DNA of 64,000 bases from Ralstonia pickettii DTP0602 (GCA_000471925.1 CP006667.1:1302001-1366000), one strand, 5' to 3'. Numbered from the stretch's first letter, positions 35,776-46,033 are shown. A program made the numbers and translations. The notes: generated by a model not told the origin, from the sequence alone.

Positions 35776-36143
35776 CGCACGTGCTCCGGATCCTGGCGGG
35801 CGTTGCCATGCTCGGCGCGGTGCCGGTGCTGACGGCATGCTACCCCTACCCTTACTACCCGGCGGAAGTGGTCCCGACCACCTACCCGGGGCAGCAGCCC
35901 AGCCGCTACGACCGCGCCTTTGCCGCGGCTGCCGGCGCCATGCGCGACCAGGGCGTGTCGATCAGCACGGAGGATTCCTCGTCCGGCACGGTGGCCGGCA
36001 CCCGCAACAACCGGATGGTGACGGCCAGCGTGCGCCGGCAGGCGGACGGCACGGTGCGGGTGCAGTTCGACGGCAGCGACCCGGCGGATCCCGGCCTGCT
36101 CGAGCGCATCTCGCGCAGCTACGACGCGCGCATGGGCCGCTGA
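35772..36143 (+). CDS. Small lipoprotein of the DUF3300-DUF2950 operon
   Basis: A 123-residue protein starting with GTG in a GTGA overlap with the DUF2950 gene. The lipobox is LTAC near residue 23, followed by a YPYPYYP segment. The remainder reads as a small alpha-beta domain (RYDRAFAAAAGAMRDQGVSI, then MVTASVRRQADGTVRVQFDG). It is the third gene of the operon and is likely anchored in the outer membrane. No named family is recognised. Confidence 0.75.
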   Translation: MTHVLRILAGVAMLGAVPVLTACYPYPYYPAEVVPTTYPGQQPSRYDRAFAAAAGAMRDQGVSISTEDSSSGTVAGTRNNRMVTASVRRQADGTVRVQFDGSDPADPGLLERISRSYDARMGR

Positions 36144-36362
36144 GGCGCGTTGCTCGATCGCCAGGCGCGCCAGATCGGACGGGCATGACGCGCAAGAGGC
36201 TGCCGGCCCTCGGCATCGTTCCAATGACGGAACGCTGAAGCGCAATTCCGCTGACTACAGCGCGCGACGCCCCACACCTATCATCGCTCCATGGATCAGT
36301 GCCATCCGTCTCCCGGCCGCATGGTGCGGCCGGGGTCCGGTCCGGCATTTACGGAGATCGAC

Positions 36363-37229
36363 ATGAAGCGCATCCTGGGTGTCTACAGCGCACCCCGTTC
36401 GCACTGGGTCGGAGACGGCTTTCCGGTGCGCTCGATGTTCTCGTACATGAGCCACGGCAAGCAGCTCAGCCCGTTCCTGCTGCTGGACTATGCCGGGCCG
36501 GCGGACTTTACGCCGACGCAGCGCCCGCGCGGCGTGGGGCAGCATCCGCACCGCGGCTTCGAGACCGTGACTATCGTCTACAAGGGCGAGGTCGCGCATC
36601 GCGATTCGACCGGGCAGGGCGGGGTGATCGGCCCCGGCGACGTGCAGTGGATGACGGCAGGTGCCGGCATCCTGCATGAGGAATTCCATTCGCCGGCCTT
36701 CACGCAAAGCGGCGGGGCGCTGGAGATGGTGCAGCTGTGGGTCAACCTGCCGGCCAGCGACAAGATGACCGCGCCGGGCTACCAGTCCATCCTGGACCGC
36801 GATATCCCGGCGGTGCCGTTGCCCGGCGATGCGGGTTCCGTGCGCGTGATTGCCGGCGAGTACGGTGGCAAGGCCGGGCCGGCGCGCACTTTTACGCCGA
36901 TGCATGTGTGGGACATGCGGCTCAACCAGGGCGGCACCGCCGCGCTGCAATTGCCGCAGGGCTGGCATACCGCGCTGGTGGTGCTGCGCGGCAAGGTCAC
37001 GGTCAATGCCGAGGCCACGGTGCGCGACGCGGAAATGGTGGTGCTGGACGGCGCCGGCGAAGATGTGAGTATCGAGGCCGGCGCCGATGCGGTGGTGTTG
37101 CTGCTGAGCGGCCAGCCGATCGACGAACCGGTCGTCGGTCATGGACCGTTCGTGATGAATACCGAGGCGGAGATTGCACAGGCCTTCGAGGACTTCAGCA
37201 GCGGGCGCTTTGGCAGCATGGCCAGGTAG
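36363..37229 (+). CDS. Pirin-family bicupin protein
   Basis: A 288-residue pirin. The metal-binding motif of the first cupin is visible in GQHPHRGFETVTIVYKGEVA and in WMTAGAGILHEEFHS, with the conserved His and Glu. The second cupin runs from about residue 150. Some bacterial pirins have quercetinase or regulatory activity, but the role here is unknown. The start at 36363 is fixed by GGAG at suitable spacing, and the upstream in-frame ATG has none. It is monocistronic, convergent with the porin gene. Confidence 0.93.
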   Translation: MKRILGVYSAPRSHWVGDGFPVRSMFSYMSHGKQLSPFLLLDYAGPADFTPTQRPRGVGQHPHRGFETVTIVYKGEVAHRDSTGQGGVIGPGDVQWMTAGAGILHEEFHSPAFTQSGGALEMVQLWVNLPASDKMTAPGYQSILDRDIPAVPLPGDAGSVRVIAGEYGGKAGPARTFTPMHVWDMRLNQGGTAALQLPQGWHTALVVLRGKVTVNAEATVRDAEMVVLDGAGEDVSIEAGADAVVLLLSGQPIDEPVVGHGPFVMNTEAEIAQAFEDFSSGRFGSMAR

Positions 37230-37280
37230 TGCCTCCGCGGCTGGCAAGCCATCGGTGTTCTGAGTCACCAGGGCGCTCTC

Positions 37281-37300
37281 CTCTCCCGCCCGCGGGAGAG
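37281..37300. terminator. Hairpin between pirin and porin genes
   Basis: CTCTCCCG-CCCG-CGGGAGAG is a perfect 8-bp stem with a 4-base loop. GCTC/GAGC flanks extend the pairing after a small bulge. It lies between convergent genes and is likely a shared terminator. Confidence 0.65.
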
Positions 37301-37326
37301 GGAGCAAACCGGCGGCAATCGGAGGT

Positions 37327-38475
37327 TCAGAAGATCTGCCGGATCCCCACGATCGCGCCCACCATGTTCTTCTGCCCGGCCATCGTCGGGTACCGGAAGG
37401 CAAAGGCGGTTGCCGCGCTGTCGAAGCTCAGGCCGCCGTTGTGGGCGTAACCCAGCGACAGGTACACGTCGGTGCGCTTGCTGAAGTTGTAGTCGGCAAT
37501 AAAGCTGACCTGCTGCATATTCGCCGGATTGGTTTCCGGAGCGGTGGCAGTGGCGCGCGTGCCCTTGACGTCGGCGTAGTAGTAGGCGAGCGACAGGCCC
37601 AGCGCCGGCGTGGCCTGGTAGTTGACGCCGGCCCACCAGTAGTCGTCGCGCAGCAGGGTGTTGCCGTTGGCGAACTCGCCCTTGTTGTAGCGATAGCCGA
37701 GGGTGAACTTGAACGGGCCGGTGTTGTACAGGGCGGCAGCGCCGAGCTTGGTCATGGTGCCGGGCTGGCCGGTCACCGCCGCGGGACGCCACACGTCCGC
37801 ACCGATCGACGCGCCGAAGCCGCTGCCGTTCAGGTACATCAGCGAGCCGCCATAGGCGATGTTGTCGCTGAAATGCCCCGGCACCTCGCCGGCGCCGCCG
37901 TTGGCCAGCAGCACGGCGGCGTTCTGCACGGCCACGCCGGCACCGAACGAGAAGTGGGCCACGGCCTGCAGCGGCCCGAACTGGCCGGTGTACTTGACCA
38001 TGTTGTCTTCGCGGTAGTTCAGGCCCATCCACCAGATGCCCGGCTCATAGGTGGCGGCAAAGCGCATCGGGGCGAAGTTGGCCATGCCGTCGAAGAACGA
38101 GGTGTATTGCCTGCCGAAGGTCAGCTTGCCGATCCCCTTGTTCTGCAGGCCGACATAGGACTGGCGATTGAACAGCGGCGCGCTCATCAGGTTGCCGCTG
38201 TCCCACTGGAAGCCGCTTTCCAGCACGAACAGGGCCTGGTTGCCGGCGCCGAGGTCTTCCACGCCGCGCAGGCCCCAGCGCGATGCGGACAGGCCGCCTA
38301 CCTGCGGCATGCCAAAGCGGCTGCCCCCCTGGGTTGGCGTCGTGGCCGATGCCGCTACCCGGTTGACGTATTCGATCGATCCGTCGATGACCCCGTACAG
38401 CGTCACACTGGATTGTGCATGGGCGGTGCCTGCCGCTGCCCCAAGCACGGCCAGGGTGATAAGCGATTTCTTCAT
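37327..38475 (-). CDS. Gram-negative porin (Burkholderiales OmpC-like)
   Basis: A 382-residue trimeric beta-barrel porin. The signal peptide MKKSLITLAVLGAAAGTAHAQ is followed by the classic SSVTLYGVIDGSIEYVNRV first strand. There are alternating beta strands, and the C-terminal IVGIRQIF ends in Phe. The L3-type segment is in NMVKYTGQFGPLQAVAHFSF. It is monocistronic. A perfect FNR box lies about 250 bp upstream, which may put the gene under oxygen- or redox-dependent control. Confidence 0.95.
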   Translation of the reverse strand: MKKSLITLAVLGAAAGTAHAQSSVTLYGVIDGSIEYVNRVAASATTPTQGGSRFGMPQVGGLSASRWGLRGVEDLGAGNQALFVLESGFQWDSGNLMSAPLFNRQSYVGLQNKGIGKLTFGRQYTSFFDGMANFAPMRFAATYEPGIWWMGLNYREDNMVKYTGQFGPLQAVAHFSFGAGVAVQNAAVLLANGGAGEVPGHFSDNIAYGGSLMYLNGSGFGASIGADVWRPAAVTGQPGTMTKLGAAALYNTGPFKFTLGYRYNKGEFANGNTLLRDDYWWAGVNYQATPALGLSLAYYYADVKGTRATATAPETNPANMQQVSFIADYNFSKRTDVYLSLGYAHNGGLSFDSAATAFAFRYPTMAGQKNMVGAIVGIRQIF

Positions 38476-38726
38476 GCTAAGTCGTCTCCTGTCTGTATTT
38501 ATGAATTCGGCACGCGAAGGTGCCACCATCTGGGCGCCGCGCGTGGTGTGTGCGTGGCGGCCGTGGCTGAGTGCCGGCGGCATGCAGTGGCCGGCGGCCC
38601 CGGGTGCTGTGACCGGGTCGAATTCATTAGACCTGTGTGCGTGATATCGGGCCCCCTCCTAAAAGGAGTGGATTGGGGGATGGGTGTTGCAGCGACGCAC
38701 AATTGATGGCAGGTGGTGACTACCTA

Positions 38727-38740
38727 TTGATTTGAATCAA
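38727..38740. promoter_or_regulatory. Perfect FNR/Anr box
   Basis: TTGAT-TTGA-ATCAA matches the full FNR consensus TTGAT-N4-ATCAA. It lies 251 bp 5' of the porin gene (minus strand), outside the IS remnant. A class II FNR promoter would start near 38692, giving a leader of about 215 nt; no good -10 is seen there. Confidence 0.6.
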
Positions 38741-38781
38741 CAAAGGCGGCGCTGGTGTGTGGGGTTTTGGATGTTCTGCGG

Positions 38782-38914
38782 CTGCGGTTTGCGTCTGGTA
38801 GCTGCTCGACAGCCCTCGCCGCTGATGACATGTTGCAGCTGTTGAACCGCTTGGTTCCGCCCTCCTGGGCGGGTCACTTTTGTCCGAGCGACAAAACCAA
38901 AAGCGCGTCGCCTG
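38782..38914 (-). repeat. Left arm of the inverted repeat
   Basis: This 133-bp segment is the reverse complement of 39761-39897, with about eight base differences and four missing bases. It contains GGACAAAAGTGACCCGCCCA, which is identical in both arms, and continues through the GTTCAACAGCTGCAACATGT block. Confidence 0.8.
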
Positions 38915-39005
38915 GTACGGTTCACCCACATAGGTAACAGAACAGTTCAGGCACATAGGTAACAGTTTTCTACCCTGCAAGGGCGACTGCCAACGGGAGA
39001 CGCCC

Positions 39006-39672
39006 ATGCCCTGGAGTGAGCTCAAACCTATGGACCAACGCCTCCTATTCATTGCCGCGCACCTGCGCCGCACGGACAGTGTCAGCGCGCTGTGCGAACG
39101 CTACGGCATCAGCCGCAAGACCGGCTACAAGTGGATCGAGCGATACGCCAACGAAGGCATCGACGGGCTGGCCGAACACAGCCGGAGCCGTCATATGCAG
39201 CAGCGGATCGCCTATCCGATCCGCCAGGCGATCCTGGAACTGCGCGGGCGAGGTGGCATGGAGCTCGGGCCGAAGAAGATCCAGCAGCGCCTGGCAGAGC
39301 GGTTTGGCGAGGCAGAGGTGCCCTCGCGCACGACCATCTACAAGATCCTGAAGGCAGCGGGCAAGATCGATCCGCGGCGCAAGCGTCGGCGGGTGGCGCG
39401 GTATGGCACGCCGCTGCGCTCGGCGCGCGAGCCGAACGCGCTGTGGAGTGCGGACTTCAAGGGGCAGTTCCTGACCGCGGACCAGTGCTGGTGCTATCCG
39501 CTCACGATCATGGACCACGCCAGCCGTTATCTGCTGGGGTGCAAGGGCCTGGGTGGGCCGAAGCTCGGCGCCGACCAAGTCGGTGTTCGAGCGGCTGTTC
39601 CGCTGCTATGGGCTGCCGGACCGGCTGCGCACCGACAACGGCGTGCCGTTCGCGTCGACAGGCTGGGGGAGT
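39006..39672 (+). pseudogene. IS481-family transposase, frameshifted and 3'-truncated
   Basis: The N-terminal HTH (VSALCERYGISRKTGYKW) and the start of the rve catalytic domain (LWSADFKGQF, then PLTIMDHASRYLLGCKGL) are in one frame. A frameshift near 39555-39585 moves the next part (SVFERLFRCYGLPDRLRTDN) to another frame, and homology stops after GVPFASTG. Only about 220 of the usual 340 or more residues remain, so the gene is not functional. The first ATG is at 39006. Confidence 0.85.
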
Positions 39673-39760
39673 CATATCAGCAGGGTGGAATCGCGACCGC
39701 GCCCCATGGAAACCAAAGCCGCCCCGCCGACCAGAAGCGCCCCCTTGATAGCCAGCCGCT

Positions 39761-39897
39761 CAGGCGACGCGCTTTTTGGTTACTTTGTCGCTCGGACAAA
39801 AGTGACCCGCCCAGGTGGGCGGAACCAAGCGGTTCAACAGCTGCAACATGTCACCAGCAGCGAGTGCCGTCGAGCAACTACCAGATACAAACCGCAG
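39761..39897 (+). repeat. Right arm of the inverted repeat
   Basis: An inverted copy of 38782-38914. It lies downstream of the truncated transposase and ends about 55 bp before the stop of the adjacent SDR gene. Confidence 0.8.
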
Positions 39898-39952
39898 GCA
39901 AAAAGCGCGGGAGCCCTCACCTTCAGAGCCCCGGCGAGCGCTTCACCAGTGC

Positions 39953-40777
39953 CTACTGCACGTTACCAGCAACCGCAATCACCTGCCCGGTAATGTAGTT
40001 CGAATCCGGCGAGCAGAACAGATAAACACCGCCCGCAGCTTCTTCCGGCGTGCCCCCGCGGCCGAGCGGGTTACGCTGGGCATGCGACTTGACCATCTCC
40101 GGATTCAGCCCCACACGGATCTCGCGGCCTTCGATATTCACCGTAGCACCAGCCTTGGCATCGGCCGACGTCATGCGAGTGTGGATCAGCCCGAACGCCA
40201 CCGCGTTCACATTGACGTTGAAACGACCCCACTCACGCGCCATCGCACGCGTCATGCCGATGACACCCGCCTTGGCCCCCGAGTAATTGATCTGCCCAGC
40301 ATTGCCGTTCAGCCCCGAGGTCGACGAGATATTGACGATCTTGCGATACACCTCGCGGCCGGCTTCCTTGTCCGCCGCAGCCAGTGCCTTGATATGCGGG
40401 TAGGCGGCACGCAGGATGCGGAACGGCGCGGTCATGTGGCAGTCCAGGATTGCGTACCACTGCTCGTCGCTCATTTTCTGCACCACGTCGTCCCAGGTAA
40501 AGCCGGCGTTGTTGACGATGATGTCGATACCCTTGAACGTGTTCATCGCCGTGCCGATAAAGCGGTCGGCAAAGTCCGGCGCGGCCACGTTGCCGACGCA
40601 GGCCACGGCTTCCACGCCCATTGCCTTCAGCTCTTCCACGGTCTGCTGGGCGGGTTCGGCGTCCAGGTCATTGATGACCAGGCGTGCGCCTTCGCGCGCC
40701 AGGCGCATGGCGATCGCGTTGCCAATGCCGCGTCCCGAACCGGTGACCAGTGCCACCTTGCCGTCAAGTGCTCCCAT
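39953..40777 (-). CDS. Short-chain dehydrogenase (FabG-like)
   Basis: A 274-residue SDR, last gene of a six-gene acyl-CoA operon. It has the cofactor motif TGSGRGIG, VNNAG, then NISSTSGLNGNAGQINYSGAKAG with the Ser, Tyr and Lys of the active site. It probably oxidises a 3-hydroxyacyl-CoA to the 3-oxoacyl-CoA, the step between the MaoC hydratases and the thiolase. The ATG at 40777 follows AGGAGT. The inverted repeat of the IS remnant ends about 55 bp after its stop. Confidence 0.93.
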   Translation of the reverse strand: MGALDGKVALVTGSGRGIGNAIAMRLAREGARLVINDLDAEPAQQTVEELKAMGVEAVACVGNVAAPDFADRFIGTAMNTFKGIDIIVNNAGFTWDDVVQKMSDEQWYAILDCHMTAPFRILRAAYPHIKALAAADKEAGREVYRKIVNISSTSGLNGNAGQINYSGAKAGVIGMTRAMAREWGRFNVNVNAVAFGLIHTRMTSADAKAGATVNIEGREIRVGLNPEMVKSHAQRNPLGRGGTPEEAAGGVYLFCSPDSNYITGQVIAVAGNVQ

Positions 40778-40803
40778 GTCTTTACTCCTGAATGAGGTTG
40801 GGA

Positions 40804-41220
40804 TTACAGGGCGACGACCGCGTCGCCCAGGATCTTGGTTTCGCCATACTGGTTGGCGGTCTGGATTTCCAGCTTGACGCACTTCTCGCCGTTGACTTCC
40901 AGCTTTTCGACGACGCGGCCGCTGCAGGTGATGCGATGGCCAAGGTGGGTGATGCCGACGAAGCGCACGCCGAACTGGCGCAGCTGGCGCTGGTCGACCC
41001 ACTGCGTCAGCAGCCGGCCGAGATAGGCCATCGACAGCATGCCGTGCGCGAACACGTCGGGCATGCCGGCCTTGCGCGCATAGTCGGTGTCGATATGGAT
41101 GGCGTTGTGATCGTTCGATGCACCGGCGAACAGCGCCAGCGTGGTGCGATTGATTGGTTCCAGCGCCAGCGGCGGCAGGGTGTCGCCGACCTTGACCTGG
41201 TCGAAGCTCAGTTTGCTCAT
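40804..41220 (-). CDS. MaoC-like dehydratase (C-terminal type)
   Basis: A 138-residue hot-dog fold protein. The R-specific hydratase motif is in FAGASNDHNAIHIDTDYARKAG, with the Asp-His pair, and GMLSMAYLGRLLTQW follows. Two-gene MaoC sets often form heterodimeric enoyl-CoA hydratases, and the next gene upstream provides the partner. It lies 14 bp after that partner and 26 bp before the SDR. Confidence 0.92.
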   Translation of the reverse strand: MSKLSFDQVKVGDTLPPLALEPINRTTLALFAGASNDHNAIHIDTDYARKAGMPDVFAHGMLSMAYLGRLLTQWVDQRQLRQFGVRFVGITHLGHRITCSGRVVEKLEVNGEKCVKLEIQTANQYGETKILGDAVVAL

Positions 41221-41234
41221 GCGGATTCTCCGGT

Positions 41235-41675
41235 TCAGCCGTTGCGTTGGACCAGCACGCTGCGCAGGTCCGCCACGTGCTCGCCATCCTGGTTGGTCAC
41301 GCGCGTTTCGCGCACCACGAACTCCAGCGCGCCGCCTTTCTTGTCGTAGATGTCGGCGATGGTGGTCTTGAAGTGCAGCGTGTCGCCGGCATAGGCCATG
41401 CGGTGGTAGGTGAAGGACTGCTCGCCGTGCAGGATGCGTTCCTGCCGGATGCCGAGTTCCTGGCGCCATGCGCTGGACGGTTGCGTCAGCTCCAGCGAGA
41501 AGAGGAAGGTCGGCGGCAGCGGCAGGCCGGGGTGGCCGGCGTCGTGCGCGGTGGCCTCGTCGATGTAGACCGGATCGGTCTGGCCGGTGGCCTTGGCGAA
41601 GAAGCGCAGCTGGCTGGCGGGTGCGGAGGTGCGGAAATCCGCGATCACCTTGCCGATATGTTTCTTGTCGATCAT
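41235..41675 (-). CDS. MaoC N-terminal (FAS1-like) dehydratase
   Basis: A 146-residue hot-dog protein of the MaoC N-terminal type. It has RFFAKATGQTDPVYIDEATA, PLPPTFLFSLELTQPS and a beta core (HGEQSFTYHRMAYAGDTLHF). In this type the catalytic Asp-His pair is usually in the partner. It is thus a likely structural or substrate-binding half of a heterodimeric hydratase, with the downstream MaoC protein. Confidence 0.9.
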   Translation of the reverse strand: MIDKKHIGKVIADFRTSAPASQLRFFAKATGQTDPVYIDEATAHDAGHPGLPLPPTFLFSLELTQPSSAWRQELGIRQERILHGEQSFTYHRMAYAGDTLHFKTTIADIYDKKGGALEFVVRETRVTNQDGEHVADLRSVLVQRNG

Positions 41676-41701
41676 GAATGGACTCCTCTGATTGCGCGTG
41701 C

Positions 41702-42889
41702 TCAGGCGTGCTTCTGGTAAAGCGTGACGACGCAGGCGCCACCCAGGCCCAGGTTGTGCGTCAGCGCAAGCTTCGCGCCTTCTACCTGGCGCTTGTCGGC
41801 CTTGCCGCGCAGCTGCTGGACCATCTCGTAGCACTGCGCCAGGCCGGTCGCGCCCAGCGGGTGCCCCTTGGACAGCAGGCCGCCCGACGGGTTGACCACC
41901 CACTTGCCGCCATAGGTGTTGTCGCCGTCGTTGACCAGCTTCTCGGCGCCGCCTTCGGGGCACAGGCCCAGACCTTCGTAGGTCAGCAGCTCGTTCTGCG
42001 CGAAGCAGTCATGCAGCTCGAGCACGTCGATGTCCTGCGGGCCGATGCCAGCCTGCTCGTACACCTGCTGCGAGCCCTCGCGCGTCATGTCGAAGCCGAC
42101 CACGCGGATCATGTCGCGGGCATCGTAGGTGGTGGGGCGGTCGGTGGTCAGTGACTGGCCGGCGATCAGCACGTCGGTCTTGAGGCCCTTCTTGCGGGCG
42201 AATTCCTCGGACACCACGATGGCGGCCGCGGCACCGCAGGTCGGCGGGCAGGCCATCAGGCGGGTCAGCACGCCTTCCCACAGCATCGGCGCCGCCAGCA
42301 CATCCTCGGTGGTCATCACGTTGCGGAACACGGCCAGCGGATTGTTGGCGGCGTGGCGGCTGGCCTTGGCGCGGATCCTGGCGAAGGTCTCGAGTTTGGT
42401 GCCGTACTTGTCCATGTGGGCCTTGCCGGCGCCGGAGAACTGGCGGATGGCGTTGGGCAGGTCCTTGCGGTCGACCAGTTCGTCCACCAGGTTGATGGCG
42501 CGTTCCAGGGCCGGGGCGCGATCATCCCAGCGCGACTTCAGCGCGCCCGGCTGCATGAACTCGAAGCCGACGGCCAGCGCGCATTCGACGGCGCCGCTCT
42601 GCACCGCCTGGCGGGCCAGGAACAGCGCCGACGAGCCGGTCGCGCAGTTGTTGTTGACGTTGATGACCGGGATGCCGGTCATGCCGACCTGGTACAGCGC
42701 CTTCTGGCCGCAGGTTGAGTCGCCGTAGACGTAGCCGGCATAGGCCTGCTGCACGTCGTCGTAGCTGAGGCCGGCGTCTTCCAGCGCCTGGCGCACGGCG
42801 TTGGCGCCCATTACGTCATAGGTGTCGCTGGTACCCGGCTTCTTGAACGGGATCATGCCGGCACCGGCAACGAAAACCTTGCGAGTCAT
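41702..42889 (-). CDS. Thiolase (SCP-x/lipid-transfer type)
   Basis: A 395-residue thiolase-fold enzyme of the type annotated as lipid-transfer protein. The nucleophile Cys82 is in VNNNCATGSSALFLA. The His of ELHDCFAQNELLTYEGLG and GGLLSKGHPLGATGLAQC complete the active-site loops. It should cleave a 3-oxoacyl-CoA with CoA. It is 26 bp before the MaoC gene in the operon. The substrate is unknown. Confidence 0.94.
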   Translation of the reverse strand: MTRKVFVAGAGMIPFKKPGTSDTYDVMGANAVRQALEDAGLSYDDVQQAYAGYVYGDSTCGQKALYQVGMTGIPVINVNNNCATGSSALFLARQAVQSGAVECALAVGFEFMQPGALKSRWDDRAPALERAINLVDELVDRKDLPNAIRQFSGAGKAHMDKYGTKLETFARIRAKASRHAANNPLAVFRNVMTTEDVLAAPMLWEGVLTRLMACPPTCGAAAAIVVSEEFARKKGLKTDVLIAGQSLTTDRPTTYDARDMIRVVGFDMTREGSQQVYEQAGIGPQDIDVLELHDCFAQNELLTYEGLGLCPEGGAEKLVNDGDNTYGGKWVVNPSGGLLSKGHPLGATGLAQCYEMVQQLRGKADKRQVEGAKLALTHNLGLGGACVVTLYQKHA

Positions 42890-42935
42890 GTGAGTTCTCC
42901 TTTGAATCTGTGTGGGATGGGCGGCCGGGCCGCGC

Positions 42936-44075
<1,140 letters not shown>

Positions 44076-44113
44076 GGAAAGCTCCGGGATAGATTTGATA
44101 TGGGAGGCCGTGT

Positions 44114-46033
44114 TCAGGCAGCGCAGGCGATGTGCGGACCGGGTTCGGGCTGGAAAATCTCTTCGACGAGATGCGCCCGGCGCGCGCGCGTGGCGGCCTG
44201 GTTCACATAGCCCTTGTCGGCGATCTCGTTGGCGTCGATGGAAGGCGGCTCGGCCATCAGCAGCACGCGCCGGACATGCAGGCTGGCGCCGGCGTTGCCC
44301 TTGCCCCCGGCGGTCTGCAGCCGTGCGCGAATGGCACTGACCACCACCGGGTGACGAACCAGCGCTTCTGCGTCGAGCCCGGCCAGTTCCGGCGCGAGTG
44401 CGCGGCAGGCAGCCAGGTTGGGCCAGGCCAGCGCGGCCAGGTAGTCGTGGTCGTGGCCGCAGATCACGGCGTCGGTGATCAGCGACGCGCATTGCTCCAC
44501 CAGGCCCAGGCGCACGGCGCCAACGCGCACCCAGGTGCCGTTGGTGAGCTTGAAGTCTTCCGCTACGCGGCCGGCAAACAGCAGTCCGCACGCGGGGTCG
44601 GCGGGATCGGCCAGGCGTACGGCGTCGCCGATGCAGAAGAATCCTTCCTCGTCAAACGCAGCAGCGGTCAGGTCCGGGCGCTTGATGTAGCCGCTGAACA
44701 CGAACGGCCCGCGAATGCGGATTTCATAGCGGCCGTCGCCGCCGTCCAGCGGCACCAGCTTGACCTCGGCGCCCGGCATCGGCACGCCCACGTTGCCGGC
44801 TTCATCGGCGGGCCAGGTGCAGTACACGCCCATGCCGCTGGTCTCGGTGCTGGCCAGGCCGGAGCAGAACGCGATGCACTCGCCCACCGTGTCTTCGGCG
44901 GCGCGCTGGATACGATCCCATACGTCGCGCGGCAGGCTTGCGCCGCCATAGGAGAAATTGACCGTCTTGCCGAACAGGCCGCGGGCCAGTGCCGCGTCGC
45001 GCTCGGCTTCCGCGGCCAGCATGGCCCATGCCGAAGGCACGTTGGTGTAAATGGTCGGCGAGACTTCACGCAGGTTGCGCACCGTGCGCTCGATCTGTCC
45101 GGGCAGCGGCCGGCCGTCGTCGATATAGTGCGAGCTGCCCAATGCCACCGCTCGGCTGATGCTGAGCACGCCGCCCAGGCCGTGGTGCCACGGCAGCCAG
45201 CACAGGAAGGTCGGATTGCGGTCGATGAGGGCCTGGTAGATGTCGAAGAAGTACGTGGCGACCGCGGCGAGGTTGCTGAAGGACAGCGCTACGCCCTTGG
45301 GCACGCCCGTGGAGCCCGAGGTGAACAGCACGCGGCCGGTCTGTTCGGGTCGAATGGCGGCGTGCGCGGCTTGTACCGCGGCGCGGCGGGCGGGCGTCAG
45401 CTCAGTCGCCGCGAGCGCGCTCCAACCGATCTGGCCTGCGCGAGCGCCATTGACGGCAATGACCGGCACGCCAGCGGATTCGATGGTTGCAAGGGCGCGC
45501 TCGAACGGTGCCGCCGTCTGCACGAAGAGCGCTCCCGGCGGGACCAGTTCAACCACGCTCTTCAGGCGCTCGAAGTCGCGGCTGACCAGGGAGTAGGCAG
45601 GGGAAACCGGCGCAGTCGGAATGCCGACATATTCGGCGGCGAGCACGACCACGGCCTGCTCGATCGAGTTGCCGGACAGCAGCATCAGCGGGCGGGTCTG
45701 GTTCAGGCCCAATTCCAGCAGCGCAGCGCCGACGACCTGTACCTGCTGCCAGAGGCCGGCCCAGGTGACTGAGCGCCACTCGCCCTGCGCGTCGCGTTCG
45801 CAAAAGGCGGGAACGTTGCCACGGCGTTCTGCCCACATCGGCAGGAATTCCGCGAGACTTTTTTGCGCGAGCACGGAGGGTTGCCTGGCGTTGCGCATCA
45901 GCACCGTGCCGTCCGCGCGCCGTTCTACGACCGTGCCGCGCTCCGGAAATACGGTCGGGCGATAGGCTCGCGGCCGCTTGGCCGGTGCAGCCGATGTGTC
46001 AGCCGGGCTTTGCCTGGCCGTGGATGGGTTCAT
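44114..46033 (-). CDS. AMP-forming acyl/aryl-CoA ligase (feruloyl-CoA synthetase-like)
   Basis: A 639-residue ANL-superfamily ligase, first gene of the operon. The phosphate loop is LFTSGSTGVPKGVALSFSNL. Further motifs are CWLPWHHGLGGVLSISRAV, FCSGLASTETSGMGVY, and the hinge region in YEIRIRGPFVFSGYIKRPD. Its closest described relatives are feruloyl-CoA synthases, but the substrate pocket cannot be read here. It activates the acid for the enzymes downstream. The large LuxR regulator lies directly upstream. Confidence 0.9.
   Translation of the reverse strand: MNPSTARQSPADTSAAPAKRPRAYRPTVFPERGTVVERRADGTVLMRNARQPSVLAQKSLAEFLPMWAERRGNVPAFCERDAQGEWRSVTWAGLWQQVQVVGAALLELGLNQTRPLMLLSGNSIEQAVVVLAAEYVGIPTAPVSPAYSLVSRDFERLKSVVELVPPGALFVQTAAPFERALATIESAGVPVIAVNGARAGQIGWSALAATELTPARRAAVQAAHAAIRPEQTGRVLFTSGSTGVPKGVALSFSNLAAVATYFFDIYQALIDRNPTFLCWLPWHHGLGGVLSISRAVALGSSHYIDDGRPLPGQIERTVRNLREVSPTIYTNVPSAWAMLAAEAERDAALARGLFGKTVNFSYGGASLPRDVWDRIQRAAEDTVGECIAFCSGLASTETSGMGVYCTWPADEAGNVGVPMPGAEVKLVPLDGGDGRYEIRIRGPFVFSGYIKRPDLTAAAFDEEGFFCIGDAVRLADPADPACGLLFAGRVAEDFKLTNGTWVRVGAVRLGLVEQCASLITDAVICGHDHDYLAALAWPNLAACRALAPELAGLDAEALVRHPVVVSAIRARLQTAGGKGNAGASLHVRRVLLMAEPPSIDANEIADKGYVNQAATRARRAHLVEEIFQPEPGPHIACAA

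Larger units (their letters stand above)
38782..39897. mobile_element. Degraded IS481-family insertion flanked by inverted copies of a repeat of about 135 bp
   Basis: An inactive element of about 1.1 kb. The transposase is frameshifted and truncated. The outer 133 bp (38782-38914) and 137 bp (39761-39897) are inverted copies of one sequence, about nine in ten bases alike. A likely left IS end carries two direct copies of CACATAGGTAACAG (38927-38940 and 38952-38965), 25 bp apart, a typical arrangement of IS481-type transposase binding sites. The matching right end is not seen. Confidence 0.7.

Noticed and set aside
38656..38668. CTCCT-AAA-AGGAG short inverted repeat near the porin leader
   Set aside because: The stem is only 5 bp and has no supporting context, so no role can be supported.
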